Origin: JBAXBF01 sp034429745
GTDB lineage: Bacteria; Chloroflexota; Anaerolineae; Anaerolineales; DRKV01
Assembly: GCA_034429745.1 (NCBI GenBank)
Contig: DAOUFY010000161.1
Location: 1 to 9,516, forward strand
DNA: 9,516 nt
Direction: 5' to 3'
The notes under the pieces are model-generated. The model had not been told where the DNA came from. It was given only the letters and a program-made list of their open reading frames with translations, and did no database searches. Positions 8,066-9,516 of the stretch are shown here, one piece after another. Within the stretch, counting starts at the first letter, position 1. Every line of letters begins with the position of its first letter. Position numbers and translations under genes: made by a program.

Positions 8066-9516
8066 ATGGAAATTTTCTATTTTTTCAGCTGGGTTATCAT
8101 ATTAATCCTTTTAGGATGGGTGAGTTTCCCTATTGCCTATAGAATTTTTTCAAGCTTGCCAGATCGCGGTTTCTCTTTCAGCCGCATATTAGGCTTGCTT
8201 TTATGGGGTTTTATTTTTTGGCTGCTCACTTCTTTAGGTATATTAAAAAACGAAGCCGGAAGCATTCTGATTGCATTTGGACTAGTCCTGGGAATAAGCA
8301 TACTTAGTTTTTCTCTTGGATCAAAATCGGGAGGAAAAGAAGGAGCGGCAGAGATTCTTGAGTGGGTAAGACTTAATCGTGTTACTGTCATTTCAATTGA
8401 AATTGGATTCTTACTCAGTTTTACAGCGATGGCTGTGTTGCGTGCAGCGAACCCAGAAATCTTGGGTACAGAAAAACCAATGGAATTGATGTTTATCAAT
8501 GCCATTTTACGTTCTGAGGGCTTTCCACCTCATGATGCTTGGTTGGCAGGATATGCCATTTCCTATTATTATTTTGGGTATGTAATAGTTGCCATGCTGG
8601 CAAAAATAACCTCGGTGCCGGGCAGTATTGCTTTTAATTTAGGCATATCAATGATTTTGGGGCTGAGTTTTACTGCAGCAATGGGATTGTTGGGGAACAT
8701 CTTTCCGCGATGGAAGAAAGCCATGATTTTAGCCCCATTGATTGTACTGGTAATTGGGAATGTAGGTGGACTATTGGAGGTAATGCATGCTCAATGGATG
8801 TTCTGGGAGAAAGATGATCAAGGAGGATATACTTCCACGTTTTGGAAATGGTTGGATATTACAAATTTGGATCAGCCTCCCAGTGCCCCGCCAAGCTGGT
8901 TACCTCAGCGTTATTATTGGTGGTGGCAATCCTCGCGAGTTGTGAAAGATTATGGTTTGCAAAATAATATGCTTGAAATTATTGATGAATTCCCATCTTT
9001 TTCTTTTATTTTAGGGGATTTGCATCCACACGTGCTGGCAATACCTTTTTCCCTGCTATCTTTAGGTTTAGCGCTGCAGATTTTTTTAGACAAAAAAACG
9101 AAAGCGACAAAAATTGGTCGTTTTGAGATTGGGCTAGATAAGCCGACATTATTAGCATGCTCACTCATCTTAGGGGGTTTAGCCTTTTTAAACACTTGGG
9201 ATTTTCCTATGCAAACCGGCATGATTGTAGGGGCTTATACATTGCGGCAAATAAAAACGAATGGTTTGGACTGGAAGAGGTTGTATGAAGCCATACTGTT
9301 CGTAATCTTCATTGGTATTTCCGGATTTGTGCTTTATTTTCCTTTTTACCTCAGTTTTTCATCCCAAGCCGGTGGGTTTATTCCGAACTTAATTTTCCCC
9401 ACTCGCGGGGTTCATTTTTGGATAATGTTTGCTCCTCTGCTAATACCGATCTTCATATTTTTAATATTTATTAAGACTAAAGCTTCTGAGGCAAATTCAT
9501 CTATCAACGAGAATAA
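8066..9516 (+). CDS. DUF2298 (Chlor_Arch_YYY) membrane protein, second copy, 3' end beyond the window
   Basis: The frame stays open for 483 codons to the last base, so the gene is cut by the window edge. Stand-alone family members are, as I recall, roughly 700-900 residues, so about half is visible. It begins one base after the preceding stop (TAG-A-ATG) with only a poor GAGG at 8047-8050, which suggests translational coupling. The protein is strongly hydrophobic: membrane segments at about 4-25, 39-60, 65-83, 107-125, 185-236, 323-340, 361-376, 407-428 and 449-469. It carries the family motifs LPDRGFSFSR (31-40), TEKPME (135-140), FPPHDAW (153-159), YYYFGY (167-172), DEFP (307-310), DLHPH (318-322) and NTWDFP (376-381). 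A polar loop of about 80 residues (237-317) contains a Trp/Tyr-rich patch, YYWWWQSSR (283-291). It aligns by eye from its first residues with residue 866 onward of the upstream fusion protein, but has no GT39 half. Its function is unknown; a GT-C-like role in surface glycan assembly is inferred. Confidence 0.9.
   Translation, partial: MEIFYFFSWVIILILLGWVSFPIAYRIFSSLPDRGFSFSRILGLLLWGFIFWLLTSLGILKNEAGSILIAFGLVLGISILSFSLGSKSGGKEGAAEILEWVRLNRVTVISIEIGFLLSFTAMAVLRAANPEILGTEKPMELMFINAILRSEGFPPHDAWLAGYAISYYYFGYVIVAMLAKITSVPGSIAFNLGISMILGLSFTAAMGLLGNIFPRWKKAMILAPLIVLVIGNVGGLLEVMHAQWMFWEKDDQGGYTSTFWKWLDITNLDQPPSAPPSWLPQRYYWWWQSSRVVKDYGLQNNMLEIIDEFPSFSFILGDLHPHVLAIPFSLLSLGLALQIFLDKKTKATKIGRFEIGLDKPTLLACSLILGGLAFLNTWDFPMQTGMIVGAYTLRQIKTNGLDWKRLYEAILFVIFIGISGFVLYFPFYLSFSSQAGGFIPNLIFPTRGVHFWIMFAPLLIPIFIFLIFIKTKASEANSSINEN

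Noticed and set aside
8137..8505. A 122-codon open frame on the - strand
   Set aside because: It lies wholly opposite the second DUF2298 gene, whose + frame carries clear family motifs. The antisense product is low in complexity and has no recognisable domain.
1..9516. Mobile elements, CRISPR arrays, tRNA or rRNA genes
   Set aside because: I saw no transposase or integrase, no terminal inverted repeats, no regularly spaced direct repeats and no RNA-gene signatures. The window is nearly all protein-coding.

Overview
The window reads as a stretch of bacterial chromosome, AT-rich by eye. It holds three genes in a row on the + strand and almost no non-coding DNA: a 77-bp leader, a 76-bp gap and a 1-bp gap. 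The strong GGGAGGG ribosome-binding site, the AT-leaning codon use and the Cache/poly-HAMP chemoreceptor suggest a motile, low-GC, Firmicute-like anaerobe. That placement is an inference; no rRNA or other marker gene is present to test it.

Region 1 (1-2924) is a leader with a candidate -10 box and a good Shine-Dalgarno, then a complete 948-residue methyl-accepting chemotaxis protein. It has two membrane segments flanking a double-Cache-like extracytoplasmic sensor, four consecutive HAMP units and a canonical MCP signalling hairpin.

Region 2 (3001-8064) is a giant polytopic membrane protein, 1687 residues from the preferred ATG. Its N-terminal third resembles a GT39/PMT-type GT-C glycosyltransferase. 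The middle is a ~350-residue extracytoplasmic region. The C-terminal half is a complete DUF2298 / Chlor_Arch_YYY membrane module with its own C-terminal extracytoplasmic domain.

Region 3 (8066-9516) is the first 483 residues of a second DUF2298 protein, still open at the window edge. It starts one base after the stop of the giant gene. It aligns by eye with the C-terminal half of that protein from its first residues, with the same motifs at nearly the same spacing.

The two membrane genes look like a translationally coupled unit, probably acting on the outer face of the cytoplasmic membrane in building or modifying a surface glycan. That function is inferred from the GT-C-like architecture; DUF2298 itself has no established activity that I know of. 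The chemoreceptor is probably only a neighbour, although co-transcription cannot be excluded because the terminator-like hairpin between it and the giant gene is weak. The most interesting content is the GT39-DUF2298 fusion next to a stand-alone DUF2298 paralogue.
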